Shown: positions 32,105 through 40,858 of the stretch, in pieces | How positions within the stretch are numbered: the first letter of the stretch is position 1 | Layout of the letters: each line of letters starts with the position of its first letter | DNA from: Streptomyces sp. DSM 15324 | GTDB lineage: Bacteria; Actinomycetota; Actinomycetes; Streptomycetales; Streptomycetaceae | Assembly: GCF_001514285.1 (NCBI RefSeq) | Contig: NZ_KQ949023.1 | Span: 372,001 to 436,000 of the forward strand | DNA length: 64,000 bases | Direction of reading: 5' to 3' | Made by a program: the position numbers and the translations under genes | The notes under the pieces: model-generated | Databases searched by the model: none | The model's input: only the letters and a program-made list of their open reading frames with translations | What the model was told of the DNA's origin: nothing

Positions 32105-33367
32105 TCAGGCGTTTCCTGCCCCCTGAGGCGGTGCGGGGAACGGTACGACGGCCACTGTTACGTTGTCGTGGCCCCCGCCGTCCAGGGCGTGGCCGACGAG
32201 GACCTGGGCGCAGTGCAGTGGTCGTACGGCGGCGTCGGGGGTGACGACCTCGGCCATCTCCTCGGCCGCCTCCGCGTAGTTCCACAGGCCGTCGGTGCAG
32301 ACCACCACCACACCGGGGCGGTCCGGCTTGAACGACGCGGTGTGCGGCTCCAGTTCGTAGGCGTCGGCGCCGAGCCAGCCGGTGATCGCGTGGGCGCGTT
32401 CGTCGGCGTACGCCTCCGCCTCGCTCATCAGGCCCGCGGCGACCATCTGGGCGGCCCAGGAGTCGTCCTCGGTGAGCCGGGCCGGGGGAGTGGCGCGATC
32501 GGCCGGCACCCAGTAGGCGCGGCTGTCGCCGACCCAGCCCACGACCAGCAGCCCCTGGGTGACGACCGTGCCGACCAGGGTGCAGGCGGGGGAGTTCTGG
32601 TGCGGGGTGTGCTCGCGGGCGGTGGCGGGCTCGCCGGCCAGCGCGTTGACCGCGTGCGAGGCGGCGACGATCGCCTCGTGCATCGCGGCCTGCGGATGGG
32701 CGCCCTGCGGCAGGGCTTCCAGCAGCGCGTCGCCGGCCGCGCGGGCCGCGGCCATCGAGGCGTCGTCGGGGCGGGTCGCCGAGGAGACGCCGTCGCAGAC
32801 GATCGCGACGAGCGCCGGGGAGCCGTCGGGCAGGGTGGCGTGGCCGAGACTGAAGGAGTCCTCGTTGCGGTGGTGGCGCAGCCCGCGGTCGCTGACGGCG
32901 GCCACCGGGCCCGACTCCAGTTCCATGTGGTCGCGTTCACGCGGCTGGGCGTGCCCGCAGTTCTCGCAGTAGCCGTCGTCGTCGACCCGCCCGGCCCGGC
33001 AGGCCACGCACACCTTGACGGCGCCCGCCTCGGCGGCGACCCGCGGGTCCGGCGCCTGCAACGGGTACTCCTCGGGCTCGGCGGGCCGGTCGAACCGCAC
33101 TCCGCCGGTGGGCGGCGCCGCGGGCGTGGCCCACGCCGCGAGGGCCTCGGGGGCGGCCGGTGCCGCCGGAGCCGCGGGGGCGGTCGGTGCCGCCGGAGCC
33201 GCGGGGGCGGTCGTGCCGGTCATCGCGAGGGTCGGGTGGTCGTCCGGGCGACGCGGCGCGACCGACAGGTCGAACCCGCACGCGCCGCAGTAACGGTCAC
33301 CGGCGTCGAGCGGCTCCGCGCAGCTCGGACACGTCGGCAGGGCGGCCTGCCGGGGCATCTGGGACAT
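32105..33367 (-). CDS. PP2C-family Ser/Thr phosphatase with N-terminal zinc ribbons
   Basis: A 420-aa phosphatase. Zinc ribbon 1 has C13, C16, C27 and C30 (CPSC, CGAC); a second pair set (CVAC...CENC) lies near 121-140, separated by an Ala/Pro-rich linker. The PP2C domain (about 155-415) has the metal-binding motifs DRGLRHHRNEDSF, VCDGVSSA, GWVGDSRAYW, CTDGLWN and GGHDNVTV. ATG 33367 is used; TTG 33370 is one codon earlier. It begins 3 bp after the kinase stop, so kinase and phosphatase should be made together. Known PknG systems in mycobacteria do not have an adjacent phosphatase. Confidence 0.92.
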   Translation of the reverse strand: MSQMPRQAALPTCPSCAEPLDAGDRYCGACGFDLSVAPRRPDDHPTLAMTGTTAPAAPAAPTAPAAPAAPAAPEALAAWATPAAPPTGGVRFDRPAEPEEYPLQAPDPRVAAEAGAVKVCVACRAGRVDDDGYCENCGHAQPRERDHMELESGPVAAVSDRGLRHHRNEDSFSLGHATLPDGSPALVAIVCDGVSSATRPDDASMAAARAAGDALLEALPQGAHPQAAMHEAIVAASHAVNALAGEPATAREHTPHQNSPACTLVGTVVTQGLLVVGWVGDSRAYWVPADRATPPARLTEDDSWAAQMVAAGLMSEAEAYADERAHAITGWLGADAYELEPHTASFKPDRPGVVVVCTDGLWNYAEAAEEMAEVVTPDAAVRPLHCAQVLVGHALDGGGHDNVTVAVVPFPAPPQGAGNA

Positions 33368-33370
33368 CAA

Positions 33371-35869
33371 CTACACCCACGTCCGGGGGCGGTAACGATT
33401 GGCACGTTCCACCAGGTCGATCCTCTCCTCGCCGCGTGTCGCCAGCCGGGCCAGCGTGCGGTACGAGCGCTCCAGGCCGAAGCGCAGCCCCCGCTCGTCC
33501 AGTGGGGCGCCGAGCAGCGACCGCCGGGCGTCCGGGCCGGAGCCCCGGCCCCCGGAGAGTATCCAGTCCAGCGCACAGCCGAGGACTTCCGCGGACAACT
33601 GCTCGCGGCGCGTGGGGTCCAGGCCGTATGCGTCGAGCGCCTCGACCTGCGCCGCCGCCGCGGTGAGATCCTCCTGGAAGGGTACGTCGGCGGCGACCGC
33701 CGTCCGCTGCCTGAGCCGGGCCCGCACCGCGGCGACCCGGGCCGCCGTGTAGTGGATGGACGACTCCGGCACCGACTCCAGCGTCCGTACGGCGGCCCGC
33801 CGGTCCCCGGCCGCGAGCTGCACGCGCGCGAGGCCGAACGCCGCGCTCACATAGCTCGGGTCGGTGGCCCACACCAGCCGGTAGTACTCGGCCGCGTTGT
33901 CCAACTGGCCCAGCACCTCGGCGCACAGACCGAGCGCCAGCTTCGGCGCGGGCTCCCCGGGGAAGGCGTCGTAGATCGCGTCGAAGGCGAGGGCCGCGCC
34001 CTCGTGGTCGCCGGTGGCCAGCGCGGCCACGCCCCGGTACCAGACCACCCGCCAGTCGTCGGGCCGTTCGCCCTCCAGTCGGGACAGGGACTGGAGCGCC
34101 GTCTGGTGGTCGCCGTTCTCCAGCCAGGCCCGGACCTGCCGCAGCCGGGTCTCCACGGACGGCGCGGGAGCGGCCGTGAGGGCCGTGATCAGCTCGCCCG
34201 GCGCGGAGGCCGAAAGGCCCGCCAGGAAACCCGCGTTGGGGTCGGCCGGGTCCACGTGCGGCACGGGGAGCGCGAGCCCGGCGGCGGGCGCGGGGACGGT
34301 CCGCACCAGGCCCGGGGCGAGGGCGGCGGGCGCGCCGGCCGTCGCGGCGGCCGTCGGCGTGGAACTCCCGCCGGTGCGCGGGGAGGTGACGACCCGTGCC
34401 CCCAGCCGGGACACCTCCCCGTCCAGCTTCGGGAACAGCTCGCTGTCCGTGACCTTCACCTCGGGCGCGAACAGCGTCGACAGGGCCGGCCGGGCCGTGC
34501 CGCTCTGCACCGAGACGACCTCCCGCAGCACCCCCGTGAGCTGCTCGGCCATCTCCTGCGCCGAGGCGAACCGGCGGGCCGGGTCGGGATCGGTGGCGCG
34601 CACGAGCAGCCGGTAGAAGGACTCGTACCGGCGGAAGACCTCGATGGTGTCCGGGTCGGGCAGCGAGTCGGCGAAGACCGTCGTGTAGCCCTGGAAGTCG
34701 AAGGTCAGGACGGCCAGCGTGCGGCCCACGGTGTAGAGGTCGCTGGCCACCGACGGGCCGACGTCCGCCACCTCGGGTGCCTGGTAGCCGACCGTGCCGT
34801 AGATGGCCGACTCCTCGTCGTCCATCCTGCGCACCGCGCCCATGTCGATCAGCTTCAGCTGGTCCTCGGTCTGGATCGCGTTGTCGACCTTGAAGTCGCA
34901 GTACAGCAGGTTGCGGCTGTGCAGGTGCCCGAGCGCCTCCAGGGCCTCGATGCCGTACGCGCACGCCTGCTCCACCGGCAGCGGGTCCCGCTTGCCGTCG
35001 GCGGTGCGGCGGGTGTTGGCGATCTCCTTGAGGGACTTGCCGCCGACGTACTCCATGACGATGTAGCCGTCGAGCGAGCCGGTGCGCTGGTCGAGGTGCT
35101 CGACGAAGTTGTAGATGCGCACGATGTTGGCGTGCTCGATCTCGGCGAGGAAGCGCCGCTCGGAGATCGCGGCGGCCATCGCGTCCTGGTCGCCGGTGTC
35201 CAGCAGGCCCTTCAGCACCACCCAGCGGTCCGCGACCGCCCGGTCCACCGCGAGGTAGATCCAGCCCAGCCCGCCGTGCGCCAGACAGCCCGCGACCTCG
35301 TACTGGCCGTGCACGACGTCCCCGCCGCGCAGCTTCGGGACGAACGAGTAGGGGTTGCCGCACTTGGTGCAGAAGCCCTCCGTGCGCCCCGGCAGGTCAC
35401 CGCGCGAACGGCCCACCGGCGCCCCGCAGTCGGAGCGCGAGCAGAACCGCTTGCGCTCGGGCACCTCCGGGTCCTCCAGCACCATCGCCCGCGGGTCGGG
35501 GCGCGGCACCTGCGGCACCGTCACCAGACCGGCCCCGAGCCGCGCCCGCCCGGAGGAGCCGGCCGTCGCGCCGGAGCTGCGCACCGACACCGAGCGCCCC
35601 GTCGCCTTGCCCGACAGGGAGCGCGAGAGCCGTCCCGACACCGAGCGGCGCGACTTCGCCGACTGCGACGACGTACGCGCGCTGCGGGCGCTGCGGGAAC
35701 TGGCCGGGGTGCTGGAGCTGCCGCGGCCACCGCCGGGCGAGCCGTCCAGGCCCCCCGCCGAGACGACCGGGGCGAGCCCGCACGTGTCGCAGTACAGCTC
35801 GCCGCCGCCCACGTCCTCGTACGACCCCTCGCAGCCCGGCCGCTGACATGCCTGCCCCGCCTGACTCAT
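33371..35869 (-). CDS. pknG: PknG-like Ser/Thr protein kinase with zinc ribbons and TPR region
   Basis: An 832-aa soluble kinase. N-terminal cysteines C8, C13, C27 and C30 form a first ribbon; C143, C148, C167 and C170 form a second, just before the kinase domain as in mycobacterial PknG (rubredoxin-like). Between them is a Ser/Arg-rich disordered region (about 45-110). The kinase domain (about 185-450) has K220 (VVLKGL), catalytic loop YCDFKVDN with D325, and IDMG (341-344) in place of DFG. The C-terminal ~300 residues are TPR-like helical repeats. PknG in mycobacteria is activated by GlnH/GlnX and phosphorylates GarA to control glutamate metabolism. Here its operon adds a PP2C, VWA and FHA gene. 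Confidence 0.93.
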   Translation of the reverse strand: MSQAGQACQRPGCEGSYEDVGGGELYCDTCGLAPVVSAGGLDGSPGGGRGSSSTPASSRSARSARTSSQSAKSRRSVSGRLSRSLSGKATGRSVSVRSSGATAGSSGRARLGAGLVTVPQVPRPDPRAMVLEDPEVPERKRFCSRSDCGAPVGRSRGDLPGRTEGFCTKCGNPYSFVPKLRGGDVVHGQYEVAGCLAHGGLGWIYLAVDRAVADRWVVLKGLLDTGDQDAMAAAISERRFLAEIEHANIVRIYNFVEHLDQRTGSLDGYIVMEYVGGKSLKEIANTRRTADGKRDPLPVEQACAYGIEALEALGHLHSRNLLYCDFKVDNAIQTEDQLKLIDMGAVRRMDDEESAIYGTVGYQAPEVADVGPSVASDLYTVGRTLAVLTFDFQGYTTVFADSLPDPDTIEVFRRYESFYRLLVRATDPDPARRFASAQEMAEQLTGVLREVVSVQSGTARPALSTLFAPEVKVTDSELFPKLDGEVSRLGARVVTSPRTGGSSTPTAAATAGAPAALAPGLVRTVPAPAAGLALPVPHVDPADPNAGFLAGLSASAPGELITALTAAPAPSVETRLRQVRAWLENGDHQTALQSLSRLEGERPDDWRVVWYRGVAALATGDHEGAALAFDAIYDAFPGEPAPKLALGLCAEVLGQLDNAAEYYRLVWATDPSYVSAAFGLARVQLAAGDRRAAVRTLESVPESSIHYTAARVAAVRARLRQRTAVAADVPFQEDLTAAAAQVEALDAYGLDPTRREQLSAEVLGCALDWILSGGRGSGPDARRSLLGAPLDERGLRFGLERSYRTLARLATRGEERIDLVERANRYRPRTWV

Positions 35870-35871
35870 GG

Positions 35872-37197
35872 CTACCGCTCCCCCCTGTGGTCCTCAGGCC
35901 CGCCCTGCTCCGGTACGCGCGGGGCGGCCAGCAGTTCGGCGGCCGCCCGCTGGTAGCGCAGGACGGCCTGTTCGGCGACGCGCAGATCGCAGGGCGCGCT
36001 CCACAGCATGCGGCGCGCCGCGTCGTAGCGCTCGATGAGGAACGGGTCCTCGGCGAGGCCGTGCCGCGCCACCTTCGCCTTGTACGCGTCGAGCCGGCCG
36101 CGCAGCTCCGCGCGCACCGCCAGCGGCGCGGTGACCGCGGTGAGCGACTCGCGGGCCCGCAGCAGTTCGTCCTCCGCCTTCTGCTCCAGCGACTCCAGCA
36201 GCGGGGACAGCCGGTGCCACTGCGCGTGCCGCCGGTACTCGGCGGCCGTCGCCAGCTGCTCCTGGAGCACGGTCGGCGGGCCGCTGACCACCGGCACCTC
36301 CGTCGCCGCGATCTTGGCGAGGACCTCCCCGCGCGCGGTGCGGGCCTCGGCGAGCGTGCGGTCGGCCCGGCTGAGCACGTCCCGCAGTCTGACCAGCCGC
36401 TGCTCGGCGTCCTGGCGGACCGTCAGCACCGCGTCGATCTCCCGCCGCACCTCCTCCAGGGCGCGCGCCTCACGGTCGTACACCGTGGTGTCCGGACGGC
36501 CGCCACCGGGCGCCGAACTGCCCTGCGTCGGCACCCAGTACGCCAGCGGGTCCGACACCACCTCCTCGCGCAGCCGCGTCAGCGTGGCCGTGATGCGCTC
36601 CAGGTCGTCGCCCGCCGGATGCTCGCCCGGCCGCACGCCCACCGAGTGCGCGAGCTGCCGGGTGCGCTGGAGCTCCGCGGCCAGTAAATCGATCCGCGCG
36701 GGCAGCGCCGACCACACCGCGTCGGCGGCGACGACCATGTCCAGCGACGAGGCGTACAGCTCGTTCATCGTGTCGACGAGGGCGGCCAGGGAGAAGCTCT
36801 GGCTGAGCTTGCCGGTGCCGACCAGCGCCGGCGCGTTCACCGTGGCCGTGGCCGAGCCGGCGACCGTCACGGACTCGCCGCGCAGCAGCTCCGTCAGCTC
36901 CACCAGGTCCTCGCGGCTGGACCAGCGGCGGCGCGAGCGGATCTCCCGCGCCGCTCGCAACGCGTCGGTGTACGCGTCGAAGTACGCCCACAGCAGGGTG
37001 ATCTGGGCCTCGGCGGCGCCCCAGCGCCGCTCGGTGACCCCGGTCAGCCGGGCGCCCTCCAGGAGCCGTCGGCCCGCATGGTCCTGCAGGGCGAGGAGCG
37101 AGGTCTCGATCGCCTCGTGCTCCGCGCCGAGCCGCGCCAGCGCACGGTCGACCTCGTCCCGGTCCATCACCGGCCCGGGGGCTCCCGTGACGCCCAT
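35872..37197 (-). CDS. Coiled-coil protein of the PknG-like operon, with a TTA codon
   Basis: A 441-aa soluble, charged, mostly helical protein with several coiled-coil-like stretches (EVDRALARLGAEHEAIETSLLALQ; EQRLVRLRDVLSRADRTLAEARTARGEVL). No enzyme motif is seen. It may scaffold the sensor and kinase. Codon 171 (36687-36685) is TTA, predicting that the bldA tRNA limits its synthesis and ties the operon to development. It ends 2 bp before pknG. No mycobacterial counterpart comes to mind. Confidence 0.88.
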   Translation of the reverse strand: MGVTGAPGPVMDRDEVDRALARLGAEHEAIETSLLALQDHAGRRLLEGARLTGVTERRWGAAEAQITLLWAYFDAYTDALRAAREIRSRRRWSSREDLVELTELLRGESVTVAGSATATVNAPALVGTGKLSQSFSLAALVDTMNELYASSLDMVVAADAVWSALPARIDLLAAELQRTRQLAHSVGVRPGEHPAGDDLERITATLTRLREEVVSDPLAYWVPTQGSSAPGGGRPDTTVYDREARALEEVRREIDAVLTVRQDAEQRLVRLRDVLSRADRTLAEARTARGEVLAKIAATEVPVVSGPPTVLQEQLATAAEYRRHAQWHRLSPLLESLEQKAEDELLRARESLTAVTAPLAVRAELRGRLDAYKAKVARHGLAEDPFLIERYDAARRMLWSAPCDLRVAEQAVLRYQRAAAELLAAPRVPEQGGPEDHRGER

Positions 37198-37259
37198 CGA
37201 TCACCTCTTTCGCCGCCGTGCGGGTCGTTGACCCGCTGTGTCGCCTGCCTGTCGGTCCG

Positions 37260-38291
37260 TCAGCCCTTGCGCAGATACACGGGAGGCGGCGGCTCCGACA
37301 GCGTCGCGTCACGGTCCAGTGTCGCCGACAACCACTTCGCGTACGACGCCTGCCAGCCGTTCGCCCGGTACTCCACGAGGATCTGGTTGACGCGGCTGAC
37401 CAGGTCGTTCGCCTTCAGGTTCATCGCCACGCCGTAGTACTCGGTCGTGAACGGGGCCCCCTTGAGCTGCACCGTCGGGTCCTGGGCGGCCTGGCTCGCC
37501 GCGAGCGCGCCGTCGGTGACGACCGCGTCGACCTCGCCGAGTTGCAGCCGCACGAGGCAGTCCAGCTGGCTGGGGACGACCGTGTCGAGATTCACGCTCT
37601 TGGGTATGCGGCCCGCCGCCCTGTCCGCCCCGAGACGGAGGAACGCGGTCGAACCGGACGCCGTGCAGACCCTCTTCCCGGCCAGGGTGGCGTCGTACCC
37701 CTTGATCGGCGAGGACTTGGGCGCGAGGACCTGCTGGCCGGTCTTGAAGTAGGGCGCGGAGAACGCGACCTGCTTGATGCGGTCGCAGTTGATCGTCATG
37801 GTGCGGACGACCATGTCGACCTGCTTGTCCTGGAGGGCAGGGATGCGCTGGTTGGTCGGGATGGCCTTGAACTGGACCGCGTTCGGGTCGCCGAGGATGT
37901 CCTGGGCGATCCGGTGCACCAGGTCGATGTCGAAGCCCTCCAGCTCGGTGCCCGCGTTGTTCGGGTCGCGGTAGCCCCAGCGGTAGCTGTTCTGGTCGAC
38001 GCCGACGATCAGCTTGCGCTTCTCGCCCTTGCGGGCCTTGATCGCGTCGATGGTCGGCCCGTCCGCGCTCGACGGCGGCAGCGTCTGCTTCTCCGGGTCC
38101 GGGCACGTGGTGTCCGCCGCCGGGGTACCCGCGGCGATCCGCGGGCCCGCCAGGCCGGTCGAGCCGTCGCCCCGGTGGCCGGTGGCCAGCGGCAGCAGCA
38201 GCACACCGGTCAGCGCGAGGGCGCAGACGGACGCCATCGCCCCCACACCGCCCCAGCCCTGCAGACCGTCCCGCACACGTCGTGCACGCAT
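37260..38291 (-). CDS. glnH: GlnH-like amino-acid binding protein with a membrane anchor
   Basis: A 343-aa periplasmic-type binding protein of the glutamate/glutamine class (SBP_bac_3: RKLIVGVDQNSYRWGYRD; LEGFDIDLVHRIAQDILGD; VQFKAIPTNQRIPALQDKQVDMVV). In mycobacteria GlnH senses aspartate/glutamate and signals through GlnX to PknG. The N-terminus here has a hydrophobic segment (about 19-38) but no lipobox cysteine after it, so it would be anchored by an uncleaved helix rather than lipid. ATG 38291 gives the natural start; the longer frame is low-complexity. It begins 14 bp after the GlnX-like stop codon. Confidence 0.9.
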   Translation of the reverse strand: MRARRVRDGLQGWGGVGAMASVCALALTGVLLLPLATGHRGDGSTGLAGPRIAAGTPAADTTCPDPEKQTLPPSSADGPTIDAIKARKGEKRKLIVGVDQNSYRWGYRDPNNAGTELEGFDIDLVHRIAQDILGDPNAVQFKAIPTNQRIPALQDKQVDMVVRTMTINCDRIKQVAFSAPYFKTGQQVLAPKSSPIKGYDATLAGKRVCTASGSTAFLRLGADRAAGRIPKSVNLDTVVPSQLDCLVRLQLGEVDAVVTDGALAASQAAQDPTVQLKGAPFTTEYYGVAMNLKANDLVSRVNQILVEYRANGWQASYAKWLSATLDRDATLSEPPPPVYLRKG

Positions 38292-38305
38292 CGTCGCGCC
38301 CCCTC

Positions 38306-39664
38306 TCACCGGTACTCCGACAGCCTGCGGCCGATGCCGAGGACCGCGCCCGCCGCACCCAGCACCGCGAGGACGGCCGCGCCGGCCGTCAGACCGGTCA
38401 TCGCGTCCAGACCGTCCCCGGCCGCCAGCCGGAACTCCTTCTGCTCGTGCGCGAGCGCCTTCTCCAGGTTGTCGTCGACGCTGTCGAAGCACTCGGCGGT
38501 CGCGCCCTTGTCACCGATCACCAGGGCCAGCGCCTGCTCGTAGTTGCCGTAGTCGTCCTGCTCGCGGGCCGCGGAGTGGCGCGTCTTCCACACCTTCATG
38601 TTGCCCTGCGCCGAGGTGACCGGCTGCCGGCCCGCCCGGTCGTCGGCGAGCTTCGCCGCCTGCGCGAGGCGGGCGGTGAGGTCGTCGATGTCGGTGGTGA
38701 AGTCGTTGTCGTACTTGTCGACCGTCTTCACCTCGCCGTCGACCGTGATCTTCTCGGTCTCGGCACCGCGCGCCACCAGCGTGAGGTTCTCGTTGCCGCG
38801 CGCCTTCAGGGACGCGATCCGCGCCTCGTGCAGCACGTTCAGCGAGCGGACGCCGTGGTCGTAGGAGTCGTTCAGGCCCGCCCGGGCCACGGTGTGGCCG
38901 ACGACGAGCCACAGCAGGACGACGGTGGCGGCCGCGGTGGCCGAGACCAGGCCGTGGTTCAGGACCCGGTTCGTACGGCGGTAGTTGCGGTGCTGCGCCC
39001 ACGCCAGGGCGGCCAGCGCCAGGACGCCCAGCCCGATCGCCGCCCACGGGTAGGGGGTCGCGTCGGCGTAGTCGACCTCGAGGCGCCGGTTCTCCTTGGT
39101 GTAGAGCTTCCGGGCCTCCGGGAGCATCTCGTCCTGCATCTTCTGGTTGGCGTAGCGCAGATAGGCGCCGCCGACCGGGAAGCCCTGACGGTTGTACGTC
39201 CGGGCGCGCTCGACCAGGCCCTTGTACTCCGGGAGCAGGGTGTTGAGCCTGGTGATGGAGTCGGCGGCGGGGGAGTCGGGGTCGGAGCTGGCCGCCGCCC
39301 TCACCAACTCGGCCGCCGCCTTGTCGATGTCGTGCTCGTACTGCTCGCGGGAGGCGGCCGTTTCCTGGCCGCCCGCGAGGAAGCCGCTGGAGGCCGCCGT
39401 GTTGGCGTCGGCCAGGGAGCGGTAGATGTCGGCCGCGGCCGCGCTCAGCGGCTGGCTCTTGTGCAGCACGTCGTCGGCCGCGGCGGCGCGGTCGGCGGTC
39501 TGCCAGGCCGTGACGGCGCCGAAGGCGACCACGAGGAGGGCGAGGACGGCGCCGATGATCCGGAGCCGGCCGGGCTCCGTCGTCGCCGCGGCGCGGGCCT
39601 TGTCCACGCCCTCCGCGAACGCCGTGCGGCGTGTCGGTGGAGTGGCTGTTGCCGGTTCTGCCAC
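38306..39664 (-). CDS. glnX: GlnX-like four-helix membrane sensor
   Basis: A 452-aa integral membrane protein with hydrophobic segments near 33-53 (RLRIIGAVLALLVVAFGAV), 206-222 (PWAAIGLGVLALAALAW), 237-258 (GLVSATAAATVVLLWLVVGHTV) and 420-442 (GLTAGAAVLAVLGAAGAVLGI). Two long helical extracytoplasmic segments (about 55-200 and 260-415) resemble sensory four-helix bundles. This is the layout of mycobacterial GlnX, which relays GlnH binding to PknG. It is the first gene of the operon; GTG 39664 has GGAGG 6 nt upstream. The hypothesis that it relays to the kinase three genes downstream is by analogy. Confidence 0.88.
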   Translation of the reverse strand: MAEPATATPPTRRTAFAEGVDKARAAATTEPGRLRIIGAVLALLVVAFGAVTAWQTADRAAAADDVLHKSQPLSAAAADIYRSLADANTAASSGFLAGGQETAASREQYEHDIDKAAAELVRAAASSDPDSPAADSITRLNTLLPEYKGLVERARTYNRQGFPVGGAYLRYANQKMQDEMLPEARKLYTKENRRLEVDYADATPYPWAAIGLGVLALAALAWAQHRNYRRTNRVLNHGLVSATAAATVVLLWLVVGHTVARAGLNDSYDHGVRSLNVLHEARIASLKARGNENLTLVARGAETEKITVDGEVKTVDKYDNDFTTDIDDLTARLAQAAKLADDRAGRQPVTSAQGNMKVWKTRHSAAREQDDYGNYEQALALVIGDKGATAECFDSVDDNLEKALAHEQKEFRLAAGDGLDAMTGLTAGAAVLAVLGAAGAVLGIGRRLSEYR

Positions 39665-39814
39665 GTCTGACCTCCCCCATGGTCATGCCTCGCCGCAAGT
39701 ATCGCTGGCGGGGCTGACCTTGCACACCGGCCTTCACTCGATCTTGATCAGATCGCAGTCACCCCTGTCCATGAAAACGCGTTCGGCGGGTGTTCGGTTC
39801 CTTCGCGGGGGGTG

Positions 39815-40858
39815 TCATGTCTTCGGGGTGCGGATGCGTTCGGGCTGGTCGCGCAGTTCGCCGCGCTCCTGGGCGGGACGGGCTCGCCCGGTCTCGAAGT
39901 GCGAGCGCACCCTCTCCTGCGCCCGCGCCCCCGCGCTCAGCTCGTCCAGGCCCAGCAGCGCGGCCCCCAGCACCGGGCGGGCGCGTACCACCGTGGCCAC
40001 CGCCTTCGGGGCCCGTGCCGTCAGGCGCTCGCGGATGCCGTCGTCCAACTGGCCGTGGCCCGCCGTCAGGACGCCTCCGCCCAGCAGGACCGGCGTCTCC
40101 TCCTCCAGGAGGTCCAGGCGGGTCAGGGCGACCGTCGCCATCGTGACGACCTCCTCCGCCAGGCGGTCGACGATCCCGCGGGCCACGGTGTCGCCGCGGG
40201 CCGCCGTCCCGAAGAGGACGGGGGTCAGTTCGTGGCGGCGCAGGTCCGGGATGCGCTCCAGGTGGAAGGCCTCGATGAGGGCGTACATGCCGGGGTGGCC
40301 GAAGTGGGCGGGCAGGGTGCGGGCCAGGGCGGTGGCGGGGCCCCTGCCGTCCTCCGCGCGGGCCGCGTGCCAGATCGCCTCCTCGGCCAGGCCCCAGCCG
40401 CCGCCCCAGTCCCCGGAGAGACGGCCCAGGGCCGGGAAGCGGGCGGTGCGGCCGTCGGGGCGCATGCCGACGCAGTTGATGCCGGCGCCGCAGACCACGG
40501 CCACGCCCCGGGGCTCGGGCACACCGGCCCGCAGGATGGCGAAGGTGTCGTTGCGGACGTCCACGGTGGAGCCCCACGCGCGCGCGTGCAGGGCCGCCGC
40601 CAGCTGCTCCTCCTCCACCGGCAGGTCGGCGTTGGCCAGGCAGGCGGAGACATGGGCCACCGAGGTGACGCCGGCCGAGGCGTACGCGCGCGTGACGGTC
40701 TCGGCGAGGGCGTCCACGGCCGCGGTGACCCCGACGGCGGGCGGCCGGAAGCCGGCGCCGCGGGCGGTGGCGAGGACCTCCCCGTCGGCGGCCACCACCG
40801 CCACGTCGGTCTTGCTGTTGCCCGCGTCGATGGCGAGGACGCTTGCGGTCAGGCCCAC
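39815..40858 (-). CDS. BadF/BadG-type sugar kinase (N-acetylglucosamine kinase-like)
   Basis: A 347-aa ASKHA-fold kinase. It starts with VLAIDAGNSKTDVAVV, the ATP phosphate-binding motif, and has VCGAGINCVGM in the middle and PVLLGGGVLTAG near the C-terminus. It matches eukaryote-type N-acetylglucosamine kinases of the BadF/BadG/BcrA/BcrD family. The GTG at 40858 lies inside the end of the GH4 gene, with a 10-bp overlap, so it is coupled to it. The likely role is to phosphorylate an imported sugar for the upstream phospho-glycosidase or for catabolism. The last ~30 residues are an Arg/Glu-rich tail. Confidence 0.85.
   Translation of the reverse strand: MGLTASVLAIDAGNSKTDVAVVAADGEVLATARGAGFRPPAVGVTAAVDALAETVTRAYASAGVTSVAHVSACLANADLPVEEEQLAAALHARAWGSTVDVRNDTFAILRAGVPEPRGVAVVCGAGINCVGMRPDGRTARFPALGRLSGDWGGGWGLAEEAIWHAARAEDGRGPATALARTLPAHFGHPGMYALIEAFHLERIPDLRRHELTPVLFGTAARGDTVARGIVDRLAEEVVTMATVALTRLDLLEEETPVLLGGGVLTAGHGQLDDGIRERLTARAPKAVATVVRARPVLGAALLGLDELSAGARAQERVRSHFETGRARPAQERGELRDQPERIRTPKT

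Noticed and set aside
32012..35956. A 1314-residue plus-strand frame antisense to the kinase and phosphatase
   Set aside because: Shadow frame of the minus-strand operon; no recognisable domain and biased composition.
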